Source: Dipteronia dyeriana
Taxonomy: Eukaryota; Streptophyta; Magnoliopsida; Sapindales; Sapindaceae
NCBI GenBank assembly: GCA_032871835.1
Contig: CM065299.1
Coordinates: forward strand, 33,096,074 to 33,160,073
DNA length: 64,000 nucleotides
Direction: 5' to 3'
Position 1 is the stretch's first letter, and every line of letters starts with the position of its first letter. Below are positions 21,150 through 32,851 of this stretch, piece after piece. Under the pieces are notes generated by a model. That model did no database searches. It was not told the DNA's origin and saw only the letters and a program-made list of their open reading frames with translations. A program made the translations under genes and the position numbers.

Positions 21150-23246
21150 TCCTGGTTCTTTCCCTTCGCTTCTTCTTCTGGTTGATCATTGTCCACCTCC
21201 ACCTGTTTGGCAGTTGGTCAACCTTATTGTTCCCTCAAACTGCTCTATCCACTAGAGGCTGCCTGTCCACTTGCTGTCCGGCCAGGTCCTCCTCTAGGAC
21301 CTCATTTACTATAACCACAACTTCAAAGGGGATGATCGCATCCTGAGTGGTAGCAGCCGCCTCCGTTACCACCTACTGATGCCCTGACTTTGCTCCACCG
21401 AGCTCATCAAAGTGACCCCTAGATTTCTCCCAGGCATCGGGATGATCCCTCTCGGGCTGTACAAGCTGGACTCCGTTTGAAGACTCCCTGGGACCAGAGA
21501 TTAGAAAGACTAGAAGAGGAAGAAGGAGACCTACCTCGACTTGTTGTTTCTTGAATCCAATCGTGCTTGAATGGTCTGCTCTATCACCGACAGGATGGGA
21601 CATCTCTGCGACATTGGCCATAATCTTCTCTCTATCCCAGTTGGCAATGATAGACATGTCAAAAGGAAGAGCAAAAGCTTCTATGGCTTGGTTGGAGGCA
21701 TAAAAGTACCCATCACTGAAAAAAAAGGCCACCACCTAGGCAGGACACAATAAACTGCTCCAAGACTTCATCTTGCCCAGCAAAGCTCGGTTGATATTGA
21801 GGGCGACCGGGTGGAACCTTCCCAACACCAGCCACAAGGTCCCCCGAAGCTCGAGGGGTAAGGGACGCGGAGGAGGAGCAGAGACAACAGGGAGACTGGC
21901 CACATGAGTGGTAGAAGTAGCAGTGATAGCAGAAGGAACAACCGAGATAGAAGTAGCGATGACTGTAGTAGCTACATGAGGAGTAGAGACCCTCCTTACC
22001 TAGCGCCTTAGAAGCCCCACGATGCAAGGAGCGCCATCTTGGACCTAAGATGGGAAGGGGACGGAACAAGGGCTGGTGAAATTACAGTTGGACGAGTTGA
22101 CCCCCCTTTTTTCTTAGATAACCGAAGAGGCTCCCCTGGTAGGCCTGACAGAAGGGGAAAAGGTACAAGCTTGCTGGACATCATAATAAGTTGGAGCAAC
22201 AACATAAACGGTTTTTTTTTAAAAGGTGTCAGAACCAAGCTAGCTAGTGTAAAGGGAGCAAGAAGGTTCAATTTTCTTTTACTTACGAGGAGAAGCAGCA
22301 GAGATGTGCATGTGTAAATTCACTGAACGGGGATCAAAAGAATCAACGGTGGGAAACTTTAAGTTTAGATAGTTGCGGGAGATGATAGCCTTCAAGATCG
22401 TATCAAACTCAGCAGGAAGAGAATCCCTATCCCATGAGGGTTTGTCATTAAAAGCATTGGGGACCTCCAATTCATCCCCTTCGATGTAGATAGAGCTTCC
22501 TCAATCACCCCAACCAGGATCCATTCCTTCTTCAAGGTGGGGCCTTTCTTGGAAATGTCGGAAACGATAAAGTTGAGCTTGTTCTTGGATTTCGTGTAGA
22601 ACTGACCTCTTGGTTTGCCAGCTAGGCTGCCAATCTGAAAGACGTAGACCAGTTCCTTCTCTCCGGGTTCCCTATCAACCTTACTCAGCTCGTACTGTTC
22701 CCTATACATCACGAAGAAGTCGATTAAATATCTCCAGAAGACAAGTGATAACTGGAGAGGAGCTAGTTGTAGGGTGTTGAAAGCCCGTCGGAGGGTGAGG
22801 TGCAGAGGATGACTGACCCCTTTCTCGAGAGCTACAACAATGATCAAGAGCATGCCTTTTAGAGGAGAGAAGACTTTATAATTCCTGCGAGGAACGGAGA
22901 TGAAAACACTGTCAGGGATGTCGTACCTTGCCTTCAAATGATTAATGGACCTTAGACCAATGATAGAATCTAGGATAACCTTGAATTCATACAGAAGAAC
23001 TTCCTCCGGAAGGGCACCAACTACCTCAGCTTGATTCCTTTCGGCCCCAGTGTCCCCAAATTCGATATCTGAATCCTTGTTGACTAAATTAACAAGTTCA
23101 TCAGGTTTGTTTAAGAATTTGGTCCCAATAGACATGTTCCTATTCGAGCGGCGACGTTATGGGTTGGGAGGGGAATCCTAGCTAGCAAAATCCTTTCGTG
23201 CTCGCTTCCTATGAGCCAGACTGAAGAATTCTTCACCCTTTACCAT
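21150..23246 (-). pseudogene. Tat-1 antisense extra ORF with Transposase_28-like domain
   Basis: A gene opposite to gag-pol between pol and the 3' LTR. The best start is the ATG at 23246; an in-frame stop near 23195 means the clean frame starts at 23135 (247 codons to 22392). The core (about 22960-22650) reads Val-Ala-Leu-Glu-Lys-Gly-Val...Pro-Leu-His-Leu-Thr-Leu-Arg-Arg...Leu-Ala-Pro-Leu-Gln-Leu. That fits the plant 'putative gypsy type transposon' family (Pfam Transposase_28). A second segment is at 22470-22279 and the C-terminal part at 21735-21373, with a deletion of the coiled-coil present in Tat-3. A GTAAGT donor at 22286-22281 matches Tat-3, but the acceptor AG is CG here. Role unknown; antisense ORFs are known in Tat-lineage elements. 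Confidence 0.8.
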
Positions 23247-23695
23247 GAGGTCTACTGTGTCACAACTAGATTTCGATAAGATGGTGCAAAATTTTGAGTT
23301 TGATAAAAGAGAGATAGAGGTATTGCTCGAGAAGGCAAAGAAAGAAAAGATTTTTTAAGAGTTTGAAATTTGAAGGAGTGAGAAGTGTAAGGGGGAAGAC
23401 GACGTGATCGGGTTTAAATAAGGGCGAATGGCATAGTAACCAGTAACGTCGATGATGAAAGCAAATACAAAGGTGAGATTTTGGCGATTTCCTCGAGTCT
23501 CGGGGATGATGTAATACAGCTAGATTATTATAAAAAATACATTGTTCCTTGCTCGCCATATTTCACTTGTATTTAATGGGAAAATTCCTTCCCGGATTCT
23601 GGTAACTAAAAGAATAGAGAAAATTTCCTAACTAAAATAGGAAATCTGACTCCAATCCCAACTCAATCACCGGTGTTCAAGTCAGAGAGGACTTA
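23247..23695 (-). other. Region between the antisense ORF and the Tat-1 3' LTR
   Basis: Non-coding. It holds the promoter-like stretch noted separately. The minus-strand open frame at 23266-23559 is low-complexity leader sequence and is not called. A weak purine-rich stretch (GAGAGGACTTA) lies just left of the LTR. Confidence 0.6.
23380..23430 (-). promoter_or_regulatory. TATA-like box and CT-rich leader before the antisense ORF
   Basis: On the minus strand CTTATTTAAACCCG (about 23426-23410) is followed by a CT-rich leader and then ATGGTAAAGG at 23246. This is the layout of a plant RNA polymerase II promoter. The prediction rests on sequence only. Confidence 0.4.
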
Positions 23696-24846
23696 TGTTG
23701 ATAACCAAATTTGGATAGGTACCAAAGGTATATTTTCCACTCTCCTAGCCAGGGTCCAAATCTGGATTACATAACAGGGTACCGAGGTTCCTTGGGTCGT
23801 AAGGCGAGGTTGTCACATCCTAGGAACACTCCAATTAAAGTCTGACGTGATCAAATCGAGCTCCTTTCATCGAAATACGAACCTGAAGCAAGATCAATAC
23901 GGGGTGACCTAGGCTCCTAGAGGTCAAAATAACTCGCGACCTCCCTAAAAGCCCGTTATTTTCTCTAGATGCACAAAGCGACCTATAAAGGCATCAAGTT
24001 TGTCCTACGGTATCGGTCCACTTCACTAAAAGAAGAACCGAATCTATTCAAGCAGGTAGGAGAAGGCTCGCAGATGCTCTGTTATGATTAAATAGCGACG
24101 ACATGGTCATTTCTAGCAACAAAAGGGACCTGGAAAGGTTGGACCAAACTCCTAACACCAAGATAAGAACATAGATGTACCTCGCCATTCGAGATAGTGA
24201 ACACCATATTCGGTGACCTCCATGATGCATCTTACCAGGGCAGTGCACATGATCGCCTCCATTCTCCAACTTGTGTTAAAACGCTACATATGTGCCGGTC
24301 AAGTGATTAAGGCCAAAGAGGAAACAAACTCATCTCCATCTAAGATATTCCCGAATCCGTTACTAAGCCAAAGTTAATGACATTTAAACAGCATATCCCT
24401 TGCATAAAGAGGGATTGGATTCAAAAAATAATGTCGGGAGAATCATGAGTTTAACCTAGTTGGACTGTGTAGAAATACGGATAAGTAAAACAACACATAG
24501 AACAAGAGACGATACTTTACCTCGGCCTAAATTCTGTCGACAGAACATGGCCACCAATGTTATCTACTTCTCAATAGACACAAAATAGCCATAACCATTG
24601 TACCCAAGTGTGACTGAGAGTATTCGAGTGATCTTTCTACATGACGTGTGATTGATTTAACAATAATAAAGCAATACCATTTTCCATTATGTATCTTTAG
24701 TATATTGTGTTATTGTTTACCTTCATATCCACTATCACACGTCTAAACTCGGTACCGAAGGTACCAACCCCGACCGCGACCTCCGCGGTAGTGGTCTCGA
24801 GGGTGCTAACTAAAATTCCTCGCCTCGAGCGAATTTTCGTTTAACA
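23696..24846 (+). repeat. Tat-1 3' LTR (1,151 bp)
   Basis: Starts TGTTGATAACC, ends CGTTTAACA. It is homologous over its length to the LTRs at 18391-19575 and 31667-32851, including the CTCTCCTAG(C)CAGGGTCC segment near the start and CTCGAGGGTG near the end. It closes the Tat-1 element whose 5' LTR is left of the window. Confidence 0.88.
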
Positions 24847-24862
24847 ATATGTACAAGTATTC
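24847..24862 (-). repeat. Family D LTR remnant, small left piece
   Basis: Sixteen bases between the Tat-1 LTR and element C. They end in TATTC, the C target site, and join 30786 onward when C is removed. Confidence 0.55.
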
Positions 24863-25954
24863 TGAAAGTGCCCTAAAAACGTGTGTCTATAAACCTAGAA
24901 GGGGGTGAAGAGTTTTTAATCAAGTCATTGCCATTTTTTCTTGATTAGTCAATATTTAAAATTCACCCAATAAAACAAACATACAACATCAAGTGTAAAG
25001 TGCAGAAATATAAATAACACAAGATGTATATGTGGAAACCCTCTAAATGGGAAAAACCACGGGTTGTTAAGTGCGACACACTTGGTCACAGAAATCCATT
25101 ATATTAATAAAAGGTTACACCCTCAAGTGATACTCGGAGTCTCACTTTCGACAACCTCAGGCTATGGACACCGCCACTCACCACTCTTGGTTCAATCCCT
25201 AGTGATCTCACTTGATCCACTACTCTTGGCGTGAGCAACTCCTACTCTTCTTTCTACTCCAATATACAAAACATGATTTGGATGTCTGTAAAAAAATTAT
25301 GGACATTTTAGTAAACAATGGTCAGAAACGGATAACAACAGAGATGCCCTAATTTTGTGGTCATTTTGGAGATTTCAAAATAAATCCAAACGGTCATGAA
25401 ATATTACGAATAATATACCATTGGAAAGGTATGGGTGTCTAGTTTGTACAAAAAGTTTTAAAACTCATTTTGAATCATTGTATTAAAAGATATGATCACA
25501 AGACCATACAAAGGTCAGTTTTGAAAAACAATTAAATTATTGAAATACACTCTTTTGAAACTAGACACCTTACTCCATATAACCAAACCAAGAGAAGAAT
25601 GAGACCTTCTCATATGGTCACTCAACGTGCTAAAACAAGCACACCATCGTGCAAGCGCAAACACAACATAATAACACACTTAAATCTACAAATGAATGCA
25701 AGTGTGAATGTGAAAAGATGCACACATATAAACAATATCAACACAAATGCAAGATCAACAAAGTATGCATGAGGTGCGTGTGTGCACCTAAACTCTTCAA
25801 GAGGCAAAGTCAAGTGAATATACCTTTTGCTCTTGAAGTCATGGAGATGATTGGATGCTTACCAATGAGGACCTAAGCTACCCATTACACAATCATCCTC
25901 AATGTGGTGTGGTTTGTCATGAAATAAGCCAATCATAAAATCAAGGTCCTTACA
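24863..25954 (-). repeat. Element C 3' LTR (1,092 bp, internally shortened)
   Basis: Starts TGAAAGTGCCC, ends GGTCCTTACA on the plus strand. Compared with the other LTR it lacks about 1.05 kb between the CTCCTACTCT word (near 25255) and CTACTCCAAT. The remaining parts align well. Confidence 0.88.
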
Positions 25955-27157
25955 ATCTCCCCCTTTGGCTATTTCATGACAAAACAACCACTCACAAATA
26001 AATCCTCACAAAACAAAAAAAAATCTTATTCTACATTACAAAAAGAGATACCTAAAAATCTAAGTCTTCAAGGTCTTCAATCTCTTCATCGATCCTCATA
26101 ACTACAAACATTAGCAAGAAAGCACTTTCCAAAAACAAGTGCATGTGAGGTGAACAAATATAAAAAGCAATTGCACTCAATAAAGCAATATAAACAAATG
26201 CATATGCAATGCTCCCCTTAAATGGGTTACATTCTCTCATGATCTCTCCCCATAGCATAACCAATTCTCCCCCTATATTTCTCAAGACTTCTCCCCCTTT
26301 TTGTCATGAGATAGGCAAAAGAGCTCCCCTTATCGGGTTGCTTTAGCAAAGAGAGCTATTTGCACAAGAACAATGCATAATCATATACACAAACTTTATG
26401 CAACTTAAATAATTGAGAGAGATTCAAGGAGTTTTATTTAAAGAAAAATGTGTGACAATGATGCTTTGCAAACAAGACATGTTGCATTCAAATCCAAAAC
26501 AAATGGTATTTGGCAAAGCAAACATCAAAAGAGTTTCCAAAAGAATTCAAACCAATTTGTACCCTTTTGTCATAAGCAAATAAGATATAGTTTCAAAAAG
26601 TTTGAAAATAAAGTAACTATATCAATCCCTAAAGGCAAATCAAGACATGAGCGACTATTGCACCCTTTTTGATTTTTCCGGATAATTATCCGTATGATAG
26701 TAGTCTTGTTTCACCATTAAGAAAAGAGAGAAGACTAATTTGGATATAAAATCCTTATTAATTGCTTGGATACAAGATCCTTATTGATTAGTCTTCTCAT
26801 TTGCACTCACACATATTTGCATTAAAGCAATCAAACTCAATTCATGCATTTCATTTTAAAGCATGTCATTAAAAGCAAGTTCGCATGTCATGGAGATATA
26901 TTATAGGTCATTCAAATGTACTTTCTCAATTAATTCTCGTAGTCCAAAATACATGTTTGAACATAAATATGACATGGATTGCAAACAAAGCAATGTTGCA
27001 CACTTATTAAAGAAAAATATATAAGCATATATGTGCAACCAAGAATCTCAAGCAATTATCAAAAGAGCATAAAATTAATCAGCTTTTTGCACATAGCAAA
27101 TCATTCAAGTTCACTCTCTTTGCTTGAGCTCCCCAAATGTGTTCAAATCCAACCAAG
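25955..27157 (-). other. Element C 3' non-coding region with multiple polypurine tracts
   Basis: On the minus strand AAAGGGGGAGAT (25966-25955) abuts the 3' LTR, and further GGGGAG-type tracts are at about 26213-26219, 26244-26252, 26266-26273, 26290-26300 and 26323-26332. Repeated polypurine tracts before the 3' LTR are reported for Sireviruses. The rest (26340-27157) is AT-rich with no supported ORF. The frame at 26052-26285 is not convincing. Confidence 0.7.
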
Positions 27158-27727
27158 TCAATGAGAGGCATGAACCCCTATAAACTTACCAAGTCCAAAG
27201 GACTTAGTTGCATCTACGGGTGTCTCATGGGCACTAAGGCAAGCGGGCTCATTCTTTCTAACCCACCTAGGTTCCACCTTTTCATTTTTAGTGGTCATAA
27301 GTAAATTTCTAAACTCCCTAGGTTCATGCAAACTTGCTCCCTTTTTCAACCGTTTTACTTTCATGCTCTCTAATCTACACCTCTTAATGTATTTAAAGCA
27401 ATTTGGTCTTAAGTGACCAATCATACCACAAAAATGACAAGTAGGTACAAAGTAAGAATTTATACCATTGCATTGTGTTCTCATCGAGGCATCACCATGT
27501 GGAGGAGGTTGTCTTTGATGATGCACCTGTTGGCTTTACCTTGGAACTTGAGCCGATCAGTAGCATCTTTATAGTCTAGCTTCTTGAGGTGGTTGAGCCA
27601 GTTGATCTTGCCTCCTTGGTTGTTCATGCTTCTTGTGATCATCTTCTTTCCTCATAGTTGGTTTGTTAGAGGAGGAGATTGATTTCTCAAGAACTTGTCC
27701 TTTCTTCTTGAATTGCCTAGGCTTTGG
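27158..27727 (-). pseudogene. Element C Gag zinc-knuckle region
   Basis: The 122-codon frame at 27158-27526 holds a complete CCHC knuckle, Cys-His-Phe-Cys-x4-His-x4-Cys, at about 27450-27405. It is followed by a Lys/Arg-rich stretch and then Pro-Arg-Trp-Val-Arg-Lys-Asn-Glu. In copia polyproteins of the Sirevirus group that last motif lies between the knuckle and the protease. The frame stops there and no protease follows. A frame change at 27527-27727 separates it from the coiled-coil part. The product would bind element RNA. Confidence 0.75.
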
Positions 27728-28498
27728 TTAAGTTGCCAAGGCTTGTGTAGGCTTTCCTTGAGTTGAAGATTTCTTGGCTTTCTTTAATTCTTCAAGGCAC
27801 CTCATCTCTCTTTCCTTGGCAATTTTCAAGAAGTTTTCTTTGTTGGCAAACTCATATTTCATTGCCTTCATCCTTTGGTGGCAATCTTCAATCTCCTTCT
27901 CATACTTGGACGCATCAATCTTGTCCATCATCAAGGAGTCATCAATGGAGGTCACTTTCTCCGTGGTCTTCAATTTGGAGACAAGAATGGAGATGTCTTC
28001 CATTTGGTCTTCCATGATCTCTTTGTATCGATGAAGTTGATTTTGACTATTTTGCTTGCCATCTTCAAGGGTACAGATATTTTCCTCCGAGGAAATCTTC
28101 CACATTCTCAAAGTCTCATTCTCCTTGGACATCTCTTCATTTTGCTTCAAAACTTTGAGAAGGGTCACTTGACATTCCTCAATTGAGTTAATTCCCTCAT
28201 CAAGACCTTTGCCTTGGTCACTTGTTACCATACCAAAATCTTCCACATAGGAAGCACCCAAGGCCATGAAGTTAAGCACATGTTCTTCATTATTCTTGAG
28301 CAAGGTCTTCTTGTTTACCTCCTTCACTTTGGAGTTCATCCTTTTCTCCTCTTTCGCATTGGATGTTATACTCTTCTTGTGAGACTTTATGAATCTCCTA
28401 AATCTCTCAACCATGAGAGTCATCTCCTCATCGGAGTCATATTCCTCCCTCTTAATTTTGGAGGTCAAATCTCCCTCTAACATCTTAGTGCCACACAT
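27728..28498 (-). pseudogene. Element C Gag coiled-coil region
   Basis: An open frame continues upstream to 28567, but I choose the Met at 28498 because it gives Met-Cys-Gly-Thr-Lys and avoids low-complexity leader sequence. Near the start is Asp-Ser-Asp-Glu-Glu-Met-Thr-Leu-Met-Val-Glu-Arg-Phe, a Sirevirus-type Gag landmark. About 200 residues of charged, heptad-like sequence follow (Glu/Lys-rich, coiled-coil). The usual N-terminal UBN2 capsid domain is absent, so this is a Gag C-terminal half. It is 104 bp from the primer site, leaving no room for the missing part. Confidence 0.72.
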
Positions 28499-28601
28499 GG
28501 TGTTTAATGAATGAGATGAATGCAAATGAATGCAACTTTCAAATGCAAACAAATGCAAGACACACAAACAAGAGCTTGGATCACCTAAGTATGTCTAAGA
28601 A

Positions 28602-28617
28602 CCTGCTCTGATACCAA
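28602..28617 (-). other. Element C primer binding site
   Basis: On the minus strand TTGGTATCAGAGCAGG, complementary to the initiator-Met tRNA 3' end over the first 13-14 bases, next to the LTR. Confidence 0.92.
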
Positions 28618-28618
28618 T

Positions 28619-30780
28619 TGAAAGTGCCCTAAAAACGTGTGTGTCTATAAACCTAGAGGGGGGTGAATAGGTTTTAATCAAGTCATTGCCAATTTTTCTT
28701 GATTAGTCAATATTTAAAATTCACCCAATAAAACAAACATACAACATCAAGTGTAAAGTGCAGAAATATAAATAACACAAGATGTATACGTGGAAACCCT
28801 CCAAATGGGAAAAACCACGGGCTGTTAAGTGCGCCACACTCAGTCACAGAAATCCACTATATTAATAAAAGGTTACACCCTCAAGTGATACTTGGACTCT
28901 CACTCTCGACAATCTCAGGCTATGAACACCGCCACTCACCACTCTTGGTTCAATCCCTAGTGATCTCCCTTGATCCACTACTCTTGGCGTGAGCACCTCC
29001 TACTCTACCCCTCAGGCCTTTTACAGTGGATACCCGACCAATTGCTTGCCTACCTACCCTTGGTTGAAAGACTAGACTTGCTTGTGCAACTTCACCTAGA
29101 AGCCACAAGTCTTTGACTCTATGAAGAGTACAACATCCTATGTGAATATGAAGAAATATTCAAACATGCAAATAATGCTAGGCAAAACACTAAATGCTGA
29201 TCTAGGAATTTAAGAATGTCACTAAGTATAGTTCCTAGATATCAATGTCTAAATGAATGTTCATGAAGACTTAACTAGATATAGTTATACAACATTATAT
29301 CCTAGTTATCAAACAAAGCCATTTCAACATATGTTGTCATTAAGCATGGCATGGTTATTAAATGCAATCATCAAAATGCAATCAATATGTCCTAATCAAT
29401 AATGTCTAAATGCAATGCATAGAGACTTAGCAAGAAGGGCAAATATGTCCTAAATTCAAGCTATCAACAAACAAACCCAATCATGTTATCAAAACTCTTA
29501 AATATTTGCAATAACTAGAGTCTAGGTATTTAATCATGCAATAAACACCTAATCTAGAGTAAGAAGAACAATAAAAGATATTCAATGAAGTTCTTACTTA
29601 CCTAGTCATGAAACCAAGAACACCCATGCTCATATGATGAAGAATGATGCAAGATGGTGATGGGTTTTGGGTTTAGAGAGTTAATCAAGCTTTAATGAAG
29701 CTTTCTCTCTCAAGAAACTCTCTCTCTCACTCTAGGGTTCATTTTTTAGACTCATTCATGTGAAGAAGATGAGTTAAGGATGTATTTATAATACCCAAGT
29801 GAAATGACATCGTTTTGGATGAAGAAAACAAAGTTTCGTCACGATCGTTGTGCATGCCGTGACCTAGGCGACTGTGCAGACCTCGTTTTGTGCAGCATGG
29901 CATGGATAGACAGTACCGCTGCCTAGGTCGCTGGCTAGGCATGGCACCAAAAGCGGTCTTGGCCACTGTACACGCCAGACAACACAACAGCTCGAGCTTC
30001 GAGCGACACAAAACATGACCAAACAACATCCAAACCTTTCGAATAATATACCGTTGGAAAGGTATAGAAGTCTACGTTCTACTCCAATTTACAAAACATG
30101 ATTTGGATGTCTTTAGAAAACGTTATGGTCATTTTAGTGAAAACAGGTCAGAAACGGACAACAACAGAGATGCCCTGTTTTTGTGGTCACTTTGGAGATT
30201 TCAAAACAAATCCAAACGGTCATGAAATACTATGAATAATATACCGTTTGAAAGGTATGAATGTCTAGTTTGTACAGAAAGTTTCAAAACTCATTTTGAA
30301 TCATTGTATAAAAAGATATGATCACAAGACCATACAAAGGGCAGTTTTGAAAAACATTTAAATTATTGAAATACACTCTTTTGAAACTAGACACCTTACT
30401 CCATATAACCAAACCAAGAGAAGAATGAGACCTTCTCATATGGTCACTTAACGCACTAAAACAAGCACACCATCGTACAAGCGGAAACAAAACACAATAC
30501 CACACTTAAATCTACAAATGAAGTTCAAGTGTGATTGTGAAGAGATGTACACATATAAACAATATCAACACAAATGCAAGATCAACAAAGCATGCATGAG
30601 GTGTGTGTGTGCACCTAAAATCTTCAAGAGGCAAATTCAAGTGAATATACCTTTTGCTCTTGAAGTCATGAAGATGCTTGGAAGCTTGCCAATGAGGACC
30701 TAAGCTACCCATTACACAATCATCCCAATGTGGTGTGGTTTGTCATGAAATAAGCCAATCATAAAATCAAGGTCCTTACT
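28619..30780 (-). repeat. Element C 5' LTR (2,162 bp)
   Basis: Shares both ends with 24863-25954. It has about 1.05 kb extra (about 29010-30065), including a GC-richer stretch at 29830-30000 with CCTAGGCGACTG and CTGCCTAGGTCGCTGG words. A short segment containing GAATAATATACCGTTGGAAAGGTAT occurs twice (near 30035 and 30230). The last base is T instead of A. Confidence 0.85.
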
Positions 30781-30785
30781 TATTC

Positions 30786-31666
30786 AATCAAGAACAATTA
30801 TATACAAATATATCTAATATACACATACAAAGAAATTTACAACTTTGATCATATGAAGTGCTTGTATATCACATATTACACAAATCTTGTTTCCAAGGAT
30901 ATCTGGAATTGAACAATGTGAAACAAGATTACAACATATACATACAAGTATATAAGAGGGATAGGAAGAATTAACACAAATATTTTTTTAATGTGGTAAA
31001 ACCTCGAAGGAGAAAACATCCACGGGTTGAATACAACCATCGGGTACCTTCATTAATGGAAAGTAGACAAGACATTCCTTAAAAGTGACCAACAAATGAA
31101 ACACTCTATATTAGACTTAACGTCTACCCAACCTTTCTTGGTAGATTGGAAATTCCTCAAAAGTGATCAGCAAATGACTCATTTTCTATTGGAGTCCACT
31201 CTAACCAACACTGTTAAGAAGTTGGAAATTCCTCAAGAGTGATCAACAAACGACTCACCCTCTATTGGATTCCAATGCATCTTAATATCCTAGGTATACC
31301 AATAAAAAGGCTACTTCTTATCCAAGGCACCCTTGCCTCTAGAAAGTCTCCTATGCTTGATTATCCGGACCACATGTCTTATTCAAGACTTCTTACTTAG
31401 CTATCCGGACCACCTTTTCTAGCCAAGACTTCATGCCTTTTACAAAAACTTCTTATACGTGATTAACAAATGCAAACTTGCAACAAGTACTCAAAATAGA
31501 ATATGATGATCAAATATATCCTATGGGAAATAGACATATGCATGAGATATCATAAAACAAATGTTGTATAGTTACTAAACGTGAATAATATTCTAGAATC
31601 TTGTGAAACACCGCAAACACATTAAAATCCTTGAATCGTTCGTGTAACTAAAACTTGAATCAAAAG
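30786..31666 (-). repeat. Family D LTR remnant (minus strand)
   Basis: Homologous in reverse to the D LTR at about 53378-54297. Shared landmarks include AACATCCACGGGTT (about 31015), the AAGTCTTG word (31390-31450) and the CCATAGGAT segment (reverse, near 31525). It contains an 80-90 bp repeat with GGAAATTCCTCAA(A/G)AGTGATCA at 31150 and 31225. It is the DNA into which C inserted, and it ends where the Tat-2 LTR starts. Confidence 0.7.
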
Positions 31667-32851
31667 TGTTAATGGCCAAATTTGGCTAGGGATCAAAGGG
31701 AAATTTCTCACTCTCCTAGCCTGAGTCCAATCCCTAGGTTACCCACCATGGAACACAAGGGTCCTAAGGCCAAGCTGTGGGGGGCTACCCCGCAGAAGCA
31801 AGGAAAGATCGTCAAGCTCCGGAAGCACACAAGGTGGAGCCTGACACGATTGGATCGAGCTCCTTACACCGAAACTAGAATTCATGGAAAGCTCGATTCC
31901 AGACGATCCAGGCTCCATGAGTTCAAAACTACCTCATAACCTCTCTAAAAGCCCACCATCTTCTCTAGATGTAAAAAGGGACCTACAAAGACATAGAGCT
32001 CATGCTATAGCACCACCCCACTTTGCTAAAGGAAGAAACAAATCCACCTAAGTAGATAAGAGAAAGCTCGTAGAAGCCCTACTATCACTAACGAGCATTA
32101 GCAAGGTAATTTCAAGCTCCAAAAGGGACCTGTAAAGGTCAGATCGAGCTCCTAGCATCAAGACCAGGGTCTGGATCTACCTGGTTCTACAAAACAGTGA
32201 TCACCATACTCGACAACCCCATGAGGTATCACACCATGAAGGCACACGAGATCATATCTACACTCCAATGAACATGGAAACATTGTGTACGTGTAGGGCA
32301 AAAGACTGAGTTTAAAGAGGAAACAAACTTATCTCCACCTAAGATATTCTCAAATATGTTATTAATCCAAAGTCAATGACTAGTAAATAAAAGATCCCGC
32401 CGGATAAGGAGGGAGGGGATTCTGAGAATCATGGCGGGGGAGTTACAAATTTAACCTATTTTGACCGTGTATAAATAGACCAAGCATGAACAAAGAAATA
32501 GAGGATCAACTGATAGAACAAAAAAATAAGAGAGAGATAGAGTATCTATTCCGGCCTAAATTCTATTTTAGAACACGACCTTCATCGTAATCTACTTTTC
32601 GACCGGCACAAGGCTACCACCCTATTATACTCTAGAGAGATTGAGAGTATTGAGAGATTCTTGTACCATATACATGATTGATAACAAATCCATTCTATTA
32701 TCTTTCACCTCGTGTTAATACTAATTGTAAACATTCACCATCATGAACAAACTAGGTACGAAAGGTATCAACCTCTGACCATCACCTCCGTGGTAGTGGT
32801 CTCGAGGGTGTTAACTGAAATTTTTCACCCTGAGCAAATTTTCCGTTAACA
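31667..32851 (+). repeat. Tat-2 5' LTR (1,185 bp)
   Basis: Starts TGTTAATGGCC and ends TTCCGTTAACA. The primer site and gag follow, so it is a 5' LTR. A TATA-like TGTATAAATAGACC at 32467-32480 lies in the right place for the element promoter; the same word occurs in the other two LTRs (19178, and a decayed form at 24466). Confidence 0.9.
32467..32480 (+). promoter_or_regulatory. TATA box of the Tat LTR promoter
   Basis: TGTATAAATAGACC. It is conserved as TGTATAAATAAGC in the solo LTR near 19178-19190 and decayed to TGTAGAAATACGG near 24467 in the Tat-1 3' LTR. It sits about 370 bp before the LTR end. Confidence 0.65.

Larger units (their letters stand above)
24863..30780 (-). mobile_element. 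Element C: Sirevirus-like copia without pol
   Basis: On the minus strand: 5' LTR (30780-28619), initiator-Met primer site (28617-28602), gag C-terminal region, a long 3' region with several polypurine tracts, and 3' LTR (25954-24863). TATTC flanks both ends (24858-24862 and 30781-30785). The internal region is only 2.66 kb and has no protease, integrase or RT. The gag knuckle, the Trp-Val-Arg-Lys motif after it and the repeated GGGGGAGA tracts point to Sirevirus relatives. It probably depended on proteins from a complete relative. Confidence 0.8.

Noticed and set aside
23266..23559. Minus-strand ORF of 97 codons before the antisense gene
   Set aside because: Low-complexity leader and promoter-like DNA; not conserved in Tat-3 and no domain seen.
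26052..26285. Minus-strand ORF of 77 codons with a hydrophobic stretch in element C
   Set aside because: It lies in the polypurine-tract region and is short. A small membrane protein cannot be ruled out, but nothing supports it.
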